In this document: piece by piece, positions 30,960-41,738 of the stretch | Numbering within the stretch: position 1 is the stretch's first letter | Layout of the letters: each line of letters begins with the position of its first letter | Assembly (NCBI GenBank): GCA_049999765.1 | Contig: JBNGIQ010007135.1 | Coordinates: forward strand, 1 to 43,431 | Source: Phaeoceros laevis | Taxonomy: Eukaryota > Anthocerotophyta > Anthocerotopsida > Notothyladales | Reading direction: 5' to 3' | DNA: 43,431 nt | Translations under genes and position numbers: made by a program | Notes under the pieces: model-generated | Told to the model about the DNA's origin: nothing | Database searches by the model: none | Seen by the model: only the letters and a program-made list of their open reading frames with translations

Positions 30960-33900
30960 TCAAGCTCCCTTCCAATACAGCTTCTTTCGCAGAGAGTGCT
31001 GAACTTCGCAACATTGGCCAACTATGACATTGGTCTTCGTATCAGGATCCTTCCGAGGAGTCTGCACTTCGTTCACTCTCTCATTCAACATAGTCATCAT
31101 GCTCAGCACGTCCGTTGTTTCTTTCTTCTCCATCACGGTTTGCATCAATTGGTTAACAAAAACAGTTCCTTGCACTGGATCCCGACAAGAGGGACAACCT
31201 TCTGAAGTGGAAAATACTAGCAAACAATCTGAGAGCTCTGTGACATGGGGCAGTAGTGATCCTGTCATCTGTTTGGCATCAGTATCGGCCCCCAAGCTGT
31301 CTGAATTGTCGTACAGCGTATTCCCACGGCAACAATTGATCAAGAAGATCTTGGGTTTGCTCCGAAGATGCTCAGTCTGCCGAAAGGGCTCAATAATATC
31401 AAGGTTCACCATAATCTTCAATTTGTTTTCGTCCAGAATAAAAAGCTTGCCATTTTCAGTGCCTCCATGCCCATTGATGGAACAAACGAAACACTCATTT
31501 TCTTCTTTCACATCTTCTTCAACAAGCAATGCGATGGTTGTGCTAATATCAGATGCCTTTGGGTCCACCAATACCACGACCTCAAACCCACAGGCACGAA
31601 AAAGTGTCTCCAGCCTCCCTCTATCTACACCTGCACCAGGCCTTCCCTTCTCCATACTCACAATTAGCGCGAGACCTCTACATATACCCTGTTTCCAATT
31701 GTTATCGGGATAACAAACTTCCTCAGTGTGGTCTTGGGAGCCAACAAGCACGTTATCAAGCCTCCTCTTCTTACTCTTCTTCTCCACATAGTTACAATTT
31801 GGCTCAGGTCCAAGAGCTATGTCCTTGGTTCCCTCTAGGAGAACAGTCCATGAATCTTGGCCATTATCTAAGACCAGCCCCCCAGCACCGTCCTCAACCT
31901 TGTCCCAGCAATGTTCGTAGTATGGCATCAGTTTCATCTTTCGAGTCAACTCTTCAACCAAAATGGACTGGTCCCTTCTATAGGTGCACAGAATAGGGTT
32001 TCCAGCATCAGCTCCGTACAAGCACTCTGGCCGGATAATGGCCTCAGCAAGGGTCACCCCTTGGCATCCCTCCTGAGATGCACAGAATGTGCGGATGGTG
32101 CTTATGATATTGGGGCGAAGGAACTCCATGGATGCCTCATGCGACTTGGAGGACTTGACAAGAATATCGATGAAGTAGCCTGAAGAGCCACTGAACTCTA
32201 TGAAAATCTCCATGCCATTCACCCAGATGTTGAACAGGTTCTTCTCCAACTTGTAGGTACCACTGTACCAATTTTCCACCCATTTCATCTCGAAAGCATG
32301 GTTATGCAATACTACCTAGAGGCACAATTGCACACAAAAAAAATTAGGCAGGTCACCATATGCACATACATGTTTGAAGAAGTATGCATACAGCAACTAG
32401 CTAGCTTTCCTTGACAAGGTGCAACAAGCTTCTCACCTGAAGGCGTGGAAAGAAGCCATCTGTAAGAAATGTTCGCTCTAGATCACCACATTGCAGTCTT
32501 CGGCCCACAAATGTAGATGTCTTCAATTTACGCCATGTCAAGGGCCGCTTACCATCTGCAGCTCTGTGGCCCTCGTCATGAAATAAGGCCGGCAGAAAGT
32601 AGGCTGTGTAGGGATCACCGGGCGTTTGCTCATAGCATAGATCTAAAATAAGCATGAGCTTGATGAGCTGGTCCGGTGTCACAACTGTTGGGTCAAGGCC
32701 TGCTACACTTTTCACCGCCTCCTGCAGCAAGCTGGAGAGGTAGTCTCTACTCACCAACCCATTTTTGGGTGCTTCTAGCCTTTGTGCGGAAGGGAAGAGG
32801 TCAATAAGTTGGCCAAGCACTCCGTGATAGAACCACCGTGGGTTGGAAACGATAAGGTCGAGCTTGCCATGATGTATGACCTCCCCTGCATCATGCAAGT
32901 ATGCACCTAGAGCAGCCCCGATTTTATCTTGAACTGCCCCTGGGAACTCGAGCTCCTCCTCCGACTCGTACTCCTCCGACTCGTGCTCCTCTAAATCCGC
33001 ATCAATGTGCTCTTTCTTTTTCGCCTGTGCTAGCTCAACCCTCGTGTCAGAAGTAGCAGACCTACAGATGTTTCCAAACTCAGCTCTGGAGATGATAGGA
33101 CTCTTGGAAGTAGTTTGCGAAACATCCTGGACAGCTTTCAAGACTTGGTTGCATATAGTAGGCTCTTCCTGAAGACCATCAAGAGTACTGCTCAACGACT
33201 TCTCCACCTCCTTCACCCATCTTTTGAGTTCAACATCCTGACTAGCTAGAGCATCCACCATAAAGGGTTGTGGCTGTACTTCGACTCGGCCGCTGAACTT
33301 GGCCGCCAAGCGAGCAATGATATCCTGAGCACCTCGCTGCCATGATTCCACATGCGTGCCTAATTTGAGGAGTGTGTCTTTGTGGGTGATGACCACTACC
33401 ACCGTCGGCGAAGCTGCACTGGGCTTAGAATTGGAGGCAATAAAACGCAGCCAGTACTGTACCTCATCCTCCAACTCACGGTTGGTCTTGAGCTGACCTG
33501 CTCTCAACTCATCCGCGGGGCTCACGATGGGGCTGAAAGTGAGCACAAACAGAGTGGCGGAAGTGTTTCCGCTTGGGAACATAATGTCGTGTAGGGCATG
33601 GAACTCCCTGTGGCCTGCCATGTCCCAAACGGAGATGCGAAGGCCTGGCTCATCCTTAAGCAGGTGAATCTCGATGCCTCGCGTCCGTTTGCTCAGCTCC
33701 TTGTCCTTCAAGTTATTGTAGTTGTAGGAAAACCGGTCGAACAAGACGCGTCGCATCCAACGGCTCCAAGAGGGAGTCACGGCTTGCGGATCTTCTCGCA
33801 AAGCTATGAGCTTCATGGTTTCAAAGAGACTGGATTTGCCTGTAGTCACGCACGACCACACCACCATCAAATTTAGATGAACAGCAAATGATATGTACCA

Positions 33901-35603
33901 TGTGGACGGGTCACGGATGCATGGCTACTTGGTCAACCAAATGAGTTACATACACTCACCTGCATATGCGTGCCCACACAGAACCACAGAACAATTCGGC
34001 ACGACTTGGGCTTTGCTGTAGGCAGAGCCGACAGGGCTTGCCTGAACTCCGCGTTGCGACCGAGCTCCTTCTTCACAGCCTCCGCTTCGCCAGCTTCGCT
34101 GAGCGGAGTAAAAAGTAGATCAATGTCTCGGATGCTGGTGTTGATGTGGAGAAGGTCGAAGAGAGCAGCCCGCACCTGCTCCCCTTCGACTCCGGGGCAC
34201 CTACACAGGTCAAGAGACAAGAGCGTCTTGTTGCGGCCAAGTGCGGGGAGGATGACAGTGGCCCACTCGTTGGCGGAGTATGTTGCCCCTTCCAAACGAA
34301 GGTCCACGAGTGAGTGGTTATAGATGATCATGTGAGCAAGCTCCTCTGCTGCAGGCATCTCCCTCCCATAGCCAATGTCCAATGACTGGAGAGTGATGTT
34401 GGTGGCAAGGGAGCGGACGAGAGCCACCTTACCCAGCTCTGGGTTGTAAGAGATATTCAATACCCGGAGGGTGCTGTTCTCCCGCAGACCCTTGGCAAGA
34501 TGGCCCTCCCCATCGATATCCTTCTCCCCCAGGGAACAGTTAGCCGCAGTCAGACTCCGAAGGCAGCGATTGTTGGCCAGCATGGCACCCAGCAAGCTTA
34601 AGGCTGTCCTTCCCTCTCCGAGAAGGTGACAAGATCTTATTTCCAGCTTCCTGAGGCCCCCCATATGCATAATACTCATGCTCCCACTCGCAGAAGCTGA
34701 GGTAAGCCCCGATTGTCGAGTCGACTGTAGAGCATCACACAGGTGGCCGAGTCCCTGCGCAGTCATCCCAATCCCAGTCAAGGAGAGCACTTGGAGGGTG
34801 GAATTGGTGCGGAGCATGGCGGCCAGCTGCTCCACTCCGCCATCGCCCAAATCCTCACAGTCAAATATATACAGATCTGTCAAGCTTGTGTTGGTATGCA
34901 GCGCCCGGGCAATGTGCCGCATCCCACCTGCACCCAGGGTGGGTATCCCCATCATTTCTAATTGCTGGAGTTTGCAATGGGCGGACTTGAGCAGGTGGGC
35001 CAGATGCTCGCACGCCCCGTGTGTTCCAAACCCTTCGTCACCTCCAATTGTGAGCCATCGCACACCATTGCTCCAATGTTGAGACACCAAGGCGGAGTAC
35101 AGGACCTCCACTGCTTGTTCGCCGCCGTACGTACGCTGCCGCTTATACTTCTCAATGTAGATCTCATACGCGTTGGGGAGGGAGGGTGCCAAGGCGAGCA
35201 ACAAGCAGAATGAGAGCTGCTGCAAAATGGTATCACCATGTAAAGCACCACCTTGCTCAACCGCTCCTCCTAAAGCTATGCTGCTGCTGCTGCCTAGTAG
35301 TGCCTCCAACTCCGCTCCGAACCCTTCACACACTTGCTCCAACACTGCCTCGACTTCTCGGACAAGTCTCCCATTTACCTCCGTTTTCTCCGTTACATGT
35401 ACTCTGCCCTGTGCGTCGCACACTTGTTGGAGGAAATGGAGCAACTTGTGGGAGAGAGCAGGACTGAGGCTCGGCAGCAACTTCACAATCTCACCTGCAC
35501 TCATCTTCAGCTGTGCAGGTACCACTGCCGGCTCAGCTGCCGGCTCCGCTGCCTGGTGATGGGATGAGCCTGATATTTCCATGACCTCCTCAAGATTCGC
35601 CAT
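30960..35603 (-). CDS. LRR-Roc-COR (TORNADO1-like Roco) protein with C-terminal caspase domain; frame break in Walker A
   Basis: Three exons in gene order: 35603-33960 (LRR), 33839-32437 (Roc-COR), 32315-30960 (end of COR, linker, caspase). Exon 1: ribonuclease-inhibitor-type leucine-rich repeats with the LxxNxxLxxLxL pattern. Roc GTPase: Walker A would be GHAYAGKSS across the first intron, then WDMAGHREF (DxxG) and VITHKD. An acidic spacer (EEHESEEYESEEELEF) precedes COR, whose GFFPRLQ|VVLHNHAFE is split by the second intron. Exon 3: TRN1-like region, basic KKSKKRR, then a caspase large subunit (RGLALIVSMEKGRPG; His codon 31467-31469 in NGHG; Cys codon 31329-31331 in INCCRG) and small subunit (VFSTSEGCPSCRDP). 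Arg codons 31641-31643 and 31182-31184 match the S1-pocket arginines of animal caspases. An 8-bp duplication (33977-33992) puts exon 1 out of frame; as written the product stops after about 556 residues. Without it the protein would be about 1464 residues. Roco kinship is certain, function inferred. Confidence 0.9.
33977..33992 (-). repeat. 8-bp tandem duplication in the Walker A coding region of the Roco-caspase gene
   Basis: On the gene strand GTTCTGTG occurs twice in direct succession. With both copies the LRR frame reads IVLWFCVGTHMQ and exon 2 would continue ANPVSLKP and stop. Counting one copy only, the phases of exon 1 (phase 1) and exon 2 agree and the P-loop consensus GxxxxGKS appears. 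The duplication is therefore the likely cause of the frame break. Confidence 0.85.
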
Positions 35604-37779
35604 TGATCCTGAAGCAAGTTTCTTCTCTAAAGAGCCTGGCGATTACAAGTGCGCTTCAAAGCCACAGCCCTTGGAAGTGCTTGTGAGAGACGTGTGAAGT
35701 TGCAGAGAGTCTCCAGCCCTGGCCAGGAAAGCCCTCCGGCGACCGGTGAGCCATCACGCTTCGCTGGCCGCATCTGCCTCACCGTCTCATGTAGGCTACC
35801 GCTGATGTGGCGGAGCCGTGGATGCGTTTCGTGAAACGAATCCAATGATGAGTGAGGAAGATGGAATGATCCACCACGGGAGAGAGGCGGTCCCTTTCAA
35901 GTTTCCACTAAGGCTCTTTCCTAAAATATAAAAATGGTCTGCGGGTCCCCCAATTTGTTTTATAAAAGTCCGTACGGTACATACTGTACCGGTCAAGTCA
36001 AGCTGATGGGTGAGCTGGTGAGAGCCCGGTGACATCATGTCACGTTCCACCTGTGAGCTGGAAACTTCCCCATGCATCTTTCAAGTGGAGGGATTGATGG
36101 GGCCGGCCATGTCGATGCACTGCCTCCGAGGTCATTCCGGATCCTTCCTTCACAAGCCTCCCTCGCTTTCCAAGCTTGACTGAGACCACCGAACGTTGCT
36201 GCTGCAGGCACAAAAAGCAGCTTCAGAGGTCCATCTTGGAGGTGACAAAAAACCCAACTGTATGGATCAACTGCCACCTGGACCCTTCATCACATTCACC
36301 AATTGCAAGTGCTACAAGTTTGTGAGCTGTGTGATGCGCTGTATCAACGCTCGTCCCAACGGTCACACATATGCATGTTGTTGGTCCACCTAGGATTGTA
36401 CAGTGCAGAGTGGTAGCACCGTGGCCAGCAAAAATCCACAGCTCGGTACCATCATGTACTGAATGCACATTGGTGGAGTTGGCAAACACCATAACCATAC
36501 TACTACTACTACACTCTGGACTAGCACGGAGCTGACTAGCTGGTGCCGATGAGGAGACCGGATGGAGAGCAGTCTGGATATCTCATCATATGACAATCAC
36601 TTGTGGACGTGGTTGTAATCTCAACAGGTTTAGTAGCTGGACATCTCTTAAGATCGACTTCACTTGAAGGAGAAAATTAGGAAACGCATGCTGATGTAGA
36701 GATGCAGAGGGACCTCCAAGGTTGTGGATGCAACCGATCAGGTTGGGCTCAATCACGTAAACTGTGCACATCTGCTTCACTTGTAGACCTGCTTCGGAGT
36801 GTCCTGAAGGTCCTGCAATTGATCAACTCCGCTTACACGTATGGCAGAGAGCTTTCCTGGCTCACATATGGCAGAGCTGTGCACAAGTATGTGACATTAT
36901 ATTCTGTCTTGTCACATGTTCTTGCATTGCCAAATTTATGCATATTGGAAATCAGGTGTCAAGAAACTAGCAACGCACCCGTCACCCAGACGGACATGGT
37001 AGCTGAATATGGTAATCAGCAGAATATGTACCCAGACGTATCTCACCTTCAAGTAGTCCTATACCTGTATGCAGCTGCCCTCCTGTTGCCAGGCGGATAT
37101 GCTCACACTTGTCGTAGGGGAGCCGTATTACCCTGAGCAGTAAGGAGTGGTCGTATGTCATGAATTGTTGAAGGCAGCGCAACAGGATGTGACGATGTGG
37201 GATTGACAAGAACTGCCCCACACAGGTGAAACCACAGTCACACAAAAGCAGTCACAAAACCCTTGATCAAGCAGCCGATGAAAGCACAGCCCTCTGGCCC
37301 AGGGTTGCAGCCTACGCCTCCCAAGTTAATCCCCCACAGACTCTTCATTGTGCCCGGCATGTTAGGGTGGTTTCCACAGCCGTGACCTCATGCCCCCAGC
37401 ACTTGTGTGCGCATTGCCTCATCCGATCGGGACAATGATGCCTGACTTCCTCGGCCCCATGAGAAGACATCGGGCCACATGCTGTGTTGCCACCCCACAT
37501 ATTTCCCTATTACTTAAAGCGATCACTTTGGTAATATCTTTTCAAGATAGTCACGTCAAAAAGAAAACTTCTTTGCCATCCAGTACTTTACTTTTCCTAG
37601 TACCTCGGTCCTTGTATCTTATTGGGCTTTCCCGCCTGGTGGCTTCAAGCAGTGAGCAAATTTGGAACCGAGGTTTACATGGTAGTCCAGGCCCCTGCAG
37701 GGTTCCGGGTCACACATGCTCCCACGAGAGACTATATATGGGACACCAGCTAGTTGAGCCCTGGTAGCACGGCTGCAAG
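35604..37779. other. Divergent intergenic stretch, Roco-caspase and methyltransferase genes
   Basis: 2.2 kb between the two start codons. I see a TATAAAA at about 35961, a short inverted repeat at 35975-35991 (arms CGGTACA with a 3-base loop), an ACT trinucleotide run near 36498-36512, and a TATA box at 37733. No coding region or RNA gene is supported. Confidence 0.55.
37733..37739 (+). promoter_or_regulatory. TATA box of the methyltransferase gene
   Basis: TATATAT, 41 bp before the ATG at 37780, in otherwise GC-balanced DNA. The distance implies a very short leader. Confidence 0.45.
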
Positions 37780-39802
37780 ATGGGGTCCTGGCTGCCGATC
37801 AGGAGGGTGGCGCGTCGTGAACGGCAGGAAAATTGCATCCGGAATTTTGTCAGGGTTCTTAAGCAAATAGCTCTCCTGGCAGCTGTTTTGGCGACCACTG
37901 TGCTTCTCAGGCAGTTTCCAGTCACTAACCTTGTCCCAGCATGCGCAGGAACCACTGTCGCCAACGAGCTGAGAACCGTTCAGACCCAGGCTTTGGTTCC
38001 TGACGTCGAGCTTCCAGGAGGCTCATGGGAAGACGACGACCCACTGATCGGCCACACCGACTCCAACTACAGCGACCTGGATCTGCCACCGCAAGACAGC
38101 ATCAACAATCAACAACAAGAAGACGCCAAGAATACTGATGCTGGACACAACTCGTCGACGTCGACTGGGACGGCGCCGCAGATTACATACCATGCTTGGA
38201 CACCCCAACAGCTATGGAGACCAAGGAGCGACACTGCCCTGCCGAGATACCTCCGTGCGTCGTCCCTGTCCCGGACGGGTACAAGAAACCCGTCCGCTGG
38301 CCGCACAGCCGTCGCTCGATTTGGTACTCCAGCGTCCCCCACGACGACGACAAGCGGAATCAACAGAACCGGATGAGAGTGCAAAGGCAAGGAAGCTACC
38401 TTCGCTTCCCTGGCGATGGCGCCGACGCCATCAACTACATCAGATTCATCGAAAAAACGGAGCCAGCAATCGGGTGGGGCAACCGGACCCGGGTGGTCCT
38501 CGACATCGGCTGCGGCATCGCCAGCTTCGGCGGCTACCTGCTCGACAGGGACGTGCTCACCATGCCCTTCGCCCCCGTCGACCGGGACGCAGCTCAGGTA
38601 CGTATGCATCCAACCCAGATCTGTGTCTCACGGACACGTTCCCAGTTGCAGGCGGCTGTCGATCGTTCGTCTAACCTGATCTTCGTTCTGCCCAGCAGAC
38701 CCAGATTGCTCTGGAGCGAGGAATCCCCGCCTTCGTGGGCGCCTTGCAGTCCCGCCGGCTGCCGTTCCCCAGCAACGTCTACGACATGGTTCACTGCACT
38801 CGCTGCCTCGTGGGCTGGCACCTCGATGGCGGCAGGCGGATGCTGGAGGTGGACAGAATTCTCCGTCCAGGAGGCTACTTCGTCTGGTCGTCGCCGGTGG
38901 TGTACCAGACCGGCGTCGAAGAGAGCGCCAAGGTATGGCGGACCGTGGCGACGCAGGCCGCCGGCATGTGCTGGACGCTCGTCGCCAGAGCCGTCGATTC
39001 TGGACAGACCAGAGGCGTCGCCGTCTTCCAGAAGAGCAGCACCAGCGACTGCCTGCGGAGCCGGCCCGTCACGTACCCAGACACGGCGTTCCCCCCGATC
39101 TGCAGCGACGACGACGACGCCGACGCGGCGTGGTACACGCCGTTGGAGCTCTGCCAGCACAGGCTCCCGGACCCAGCAAAAGCATGGCCCCGGGAGTGGC
39201 CGCACCGCCTCAACGCGGCGGACGACGTCGGGTTGCAGCGGGACACGGAGATGTGGGTGGGCGTCGTGCAGGAGACATACCTGAGGAAGATGGGCGGCGT
39301 CGTCGACTGGGGTAGCGTAAGAAACGTGCTGGACATGCGCGCGGGGTCCGGCGGGCTCGCAGCGGCTCTGGTCGGGCTCCCGGTGTGGGTGATGAACGTT
39401 GTAGATCCGAAGGAGGAAGCGAGGGAGGAGCGGGCGAAGATGGCGGCTATCTTTGAGCGGGGGTTGGTGGGGATGTACCACGACTGGTGCGAGCCGATGA
39501 GCACCTTTCCCAGGACATACGATCTGGTGCACGCCGACCACGCCTTGGGTCGGTTGAGGCGTCGATGCGGCGGCGTCGACGGCGTGTTGTTGGAGGTGGA
39601 CAGGATCGTGAGTCCCGGAGGTTGGATCATAGTGCGCGACGGCGAGGCGTTTCTGCGGTCGGAGGTGGAGCCGTTTCTGACGTCTTTGATGTGGAAGCGG
39701 GTCTATTCTCACGACTGGGACCAGTGGTTATGGAGAAGGCCAGATTGGGACTTGCGCCTAATAACGCGGGGAGGTAGTTTATGTAACATTGCTGTAAAAT
39801 AA
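37780..39802 (+). CDS. QUA2/PMT-type Golgi methyltransferase (DUF248), one-base frame break
   Basis: Type II Golgi membrane protein of the putative pectin methyltransferase family (methyltransf_29), which includes QUASIMODO2. Exons 37780-38597 and 38699-39802. The N-terminus is basic, then one TM helix at about residues 26-46 (LKQIALLAAVLATTVLL) and an acidic Gln/Asn-rich stem. The catalytic part shows DYIPCLD, ERHCP, PVPDGYKKPVRWP, SAM motif VVLDIGCGIASFGGYL, and, after the intron, LERGIPAF, DMVHCTRC, ILRPGGYFVWS. The second half has VRNVLDMRAGSGGLAAAL, YHDWCEPMSTFPRTYDLVHA and LLEVDRIVSPGGWIIVRD. The stem (frame of 37780) and DYIPCLD (frame of 38142) differ by one base; one base missing at about 38141 would join them as TDA-W-TQLVDVDWDG. 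The whole would be 640 residues, normal for the family. The coding sequence is markedly GC-rich. Confidence 0.9.
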
Positions 39803-40557
39803 ATTCGTGAGGTAGGAAGCCTGGTAGTGTAAGAGAGAGAGGTAGGACTAACGGGCTAGGTAATGGACTGAAGTAGCTTACCAAGCATGCATGGATGGAC
39901 GGTTTGTTGAAGTGCAGTGTTCAAGTTTGGAGGAGCTGGATGCTCATGCATGAAGTTCATGAAGTCTTAGAAGTGTAACATTGGGAAGGGAGATAGGAGT
40001 GTGAAATAGAAGCAATATTGGATAAGGTTCAATTAATTGAGCTTTAGGATGATGTCATAGATATTCTATTCCATGTGGCTCAAGCCTCAAGCCACGTGGG
40101 ACAGAATATTTATTATCATCCCCAATATATGCTATATTAGAACTTCAATAGAATAATGTACTATCTAGAATGATAAGTGTTGATTTTGTTGAACATACAA
40201 ATTTGCCATTTTGATATGGATCCATAGAGACATACTTTACACATTTTCACTAAGGAAGATGAGCAAAAGAATGGATTTTTTTCATAATTTGATTAAGAAG
40301 CTTTGCTTATGAATTGAAACTTTTGATGTGCAAGTTCTAGTATGCATATGGTTGCTGCTTTCTAAGTATGTGGTAGCAGATGGGAAGTATCCTGGAGGGA
40401 TTTACATGTGCGGCAAGAAATTTTTGCCAGGTACCGAAATAAATGGTAAAAACATGCAAAGGGCGGGCTTGCAACTTCTATATCGGAAGGAGTGAAAGTC
40501 TTTCCACAACATCCTTACCGCATACAATTCTCCACGCCGTTTTACTTCAGAGGAACG

Positions 40558-40764
40558 ATGGCTTGTGCATATCGAAGCCCGGAAATGATTACTCAGGAGC
40601 AATGTGTAAAGGCTTTGGAAGAACTTGCTTTAGAAATTATGGAGACAAAGTGTGTTAACTATAGAACAGCATCATACTTGTCAGAAGATTATATCTACCT
40701 ATTCTATAGTGTGGATACACCTGATTATTGTACAGATCCTAATTCGCCTGTTCTCATACCTTGA
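40558..40764 (+). CDS. Hypothetical 68-residue open frame
   Basis: Begins MACAYRSPEMITQEQ and ends DPNSPVLIP; it has a short acidic amphipathic helix (ALEELALEIMET) and a Tyr-rich segment (SEDYIYLFYS). The open frame extends upstream to a GTG at 40492 without a stop, so it may be an exon or a relic of something longer. The composition looks protein-like, but I recognise no family and see no clear splice partner. Confidence 0.25.
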   Translation: MACAYRSPEMITQEQCVKALEELALEIMETKCVNYRTASYLSEDYIYLFYSVDTPDYCTDPNSPVLIP

Positions 40765-40812
40765 GTTTACATGCCTAATTGTTGATTAAAAGATTGCATT
40801 GACCACTTGCGT

Positions 40813-41012
40813 GCACCATGATTCTTTCTTTGAAGTCATAGTAAACTAAGTGCATAGTTACTCAAAGTTGCACCATGATTTTTTCAATGAAGTTGTAGTA
40901 AAATAAGTGCATAGTTACTCAAAGTTGCACCATGATTCTTTCTTTGAAGTCGTAGTAAACTAAGTGCATGGTTACTCAAAGTTGCACCATGATTCTTTCT
41001 TTGAAGTCGTTT
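40813..41012 (+). repeat. 57-bp tandem repeat, about 3.5 copies
   Basis: Units start at 40813, 40870, 40927 and 40984, each with GCACCATGATT, then TGAAGT, AAGTGCAT and GTTACTCAAAGTT. The exact 57-bp spacing is kept and copies differ by only a few bases; the second is the most diverged. Confidence 0.9.
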
Positions 41013-41738
41013 TGTATCTAAGGTTTGTCCTAACTTTCGTAGTGAAACAATTAATGGTTCTATTACAGACTCGATTATCGAAACTCAGACACAAAATTAT
41101 AGTACATGTATGCTTTTAATGAGAATTTTATTAAAACTAGAAGTAATAGAATTAACATTGTCTTGACATGTCGTGTTCTCTCTTAGTTGGCTACTGCTGG
41201 TCAGGTGTGCATACACATCAAGGATAACTTTATGCTTTGGTTTTGACAAGTCATTTCTTTGTTACGTGTGTCTGCCTGGCGCTATCGAGAGGTAATTAGA
41301 TTACTTTTAAGTTTCTTTTATAGCCGTTTTATGAGTCTTTGTCCAAATACGGGCTATAGCCCTCTCTTAGCCGGTATTTTAGCAATATTTGCGATTGCTG
41401 AGATCCAAGCGTTCATGGCATAGCCGCCTCCCAGCTCAGGAGTGTGCTGGTTACCAGGAGAGAAGGTGTGGGCTTTTAGCGGGAGATTGCAGCTAGGGTA
41501 AGCAATCTTTGCAAGTGCCATTTTCAGATTAGGCCGCTGCGCTCTTGATGCAGCTGTAACGCTTCATGCGTGAATCAATTTGCTGTTCATCGTGACATGC
41601 GCACACAAACACCTGGGACCGAAAACAAGGTCTCCATTGAACGGTAACGAAGGTCGGTCTCTAAAAAATAATGCCAAGTCAAGTGAACCCTAACAAGGTT
41701 TTCTTTACTTTTACGTTTTTGAATGAAAAAATGTGTGC

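Noticed and set aside
30960-31690. Metacaspase or paracaspase identity of the caspase-like domain
   Set aside because: The active site reads INCCRG and not DSCHSG, and the small subunit with FSTSEGCPSCRDP plus FVNQL and LNERVNE matches the animal caspase p10 layout.
31024-31713. 229-residue plus-strand frame opposite the caspase exon
   Set aside because: Low-complexity shadow (Ser/Thr/Pro/Phe-rich); the minus strand carries the caspase motifs with correct spacing.
36702-37136. 144-residue plus-strand frame between the Roco-caspase and methyltransferase genes
   Set aside because: Composition is not protein-like, and no splice partner or motif was found.
38598-39284. Continuation of the first methyltransferase exon frame through the intron
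   Set aside because: The frame passes a good donor at 38598; the conserved LERGIPAF text resumes in another frame after the acceptor at 38698.
38594-39712. 372-residue open frame on the minus strand opposite the methyltransferase
   Set aside because: Shadow frame caused by very high GC in the real gene; the plus strand has unmistakable methyltransferase motifs and the minus text is His/Pro/Arg-rich without family pattern.
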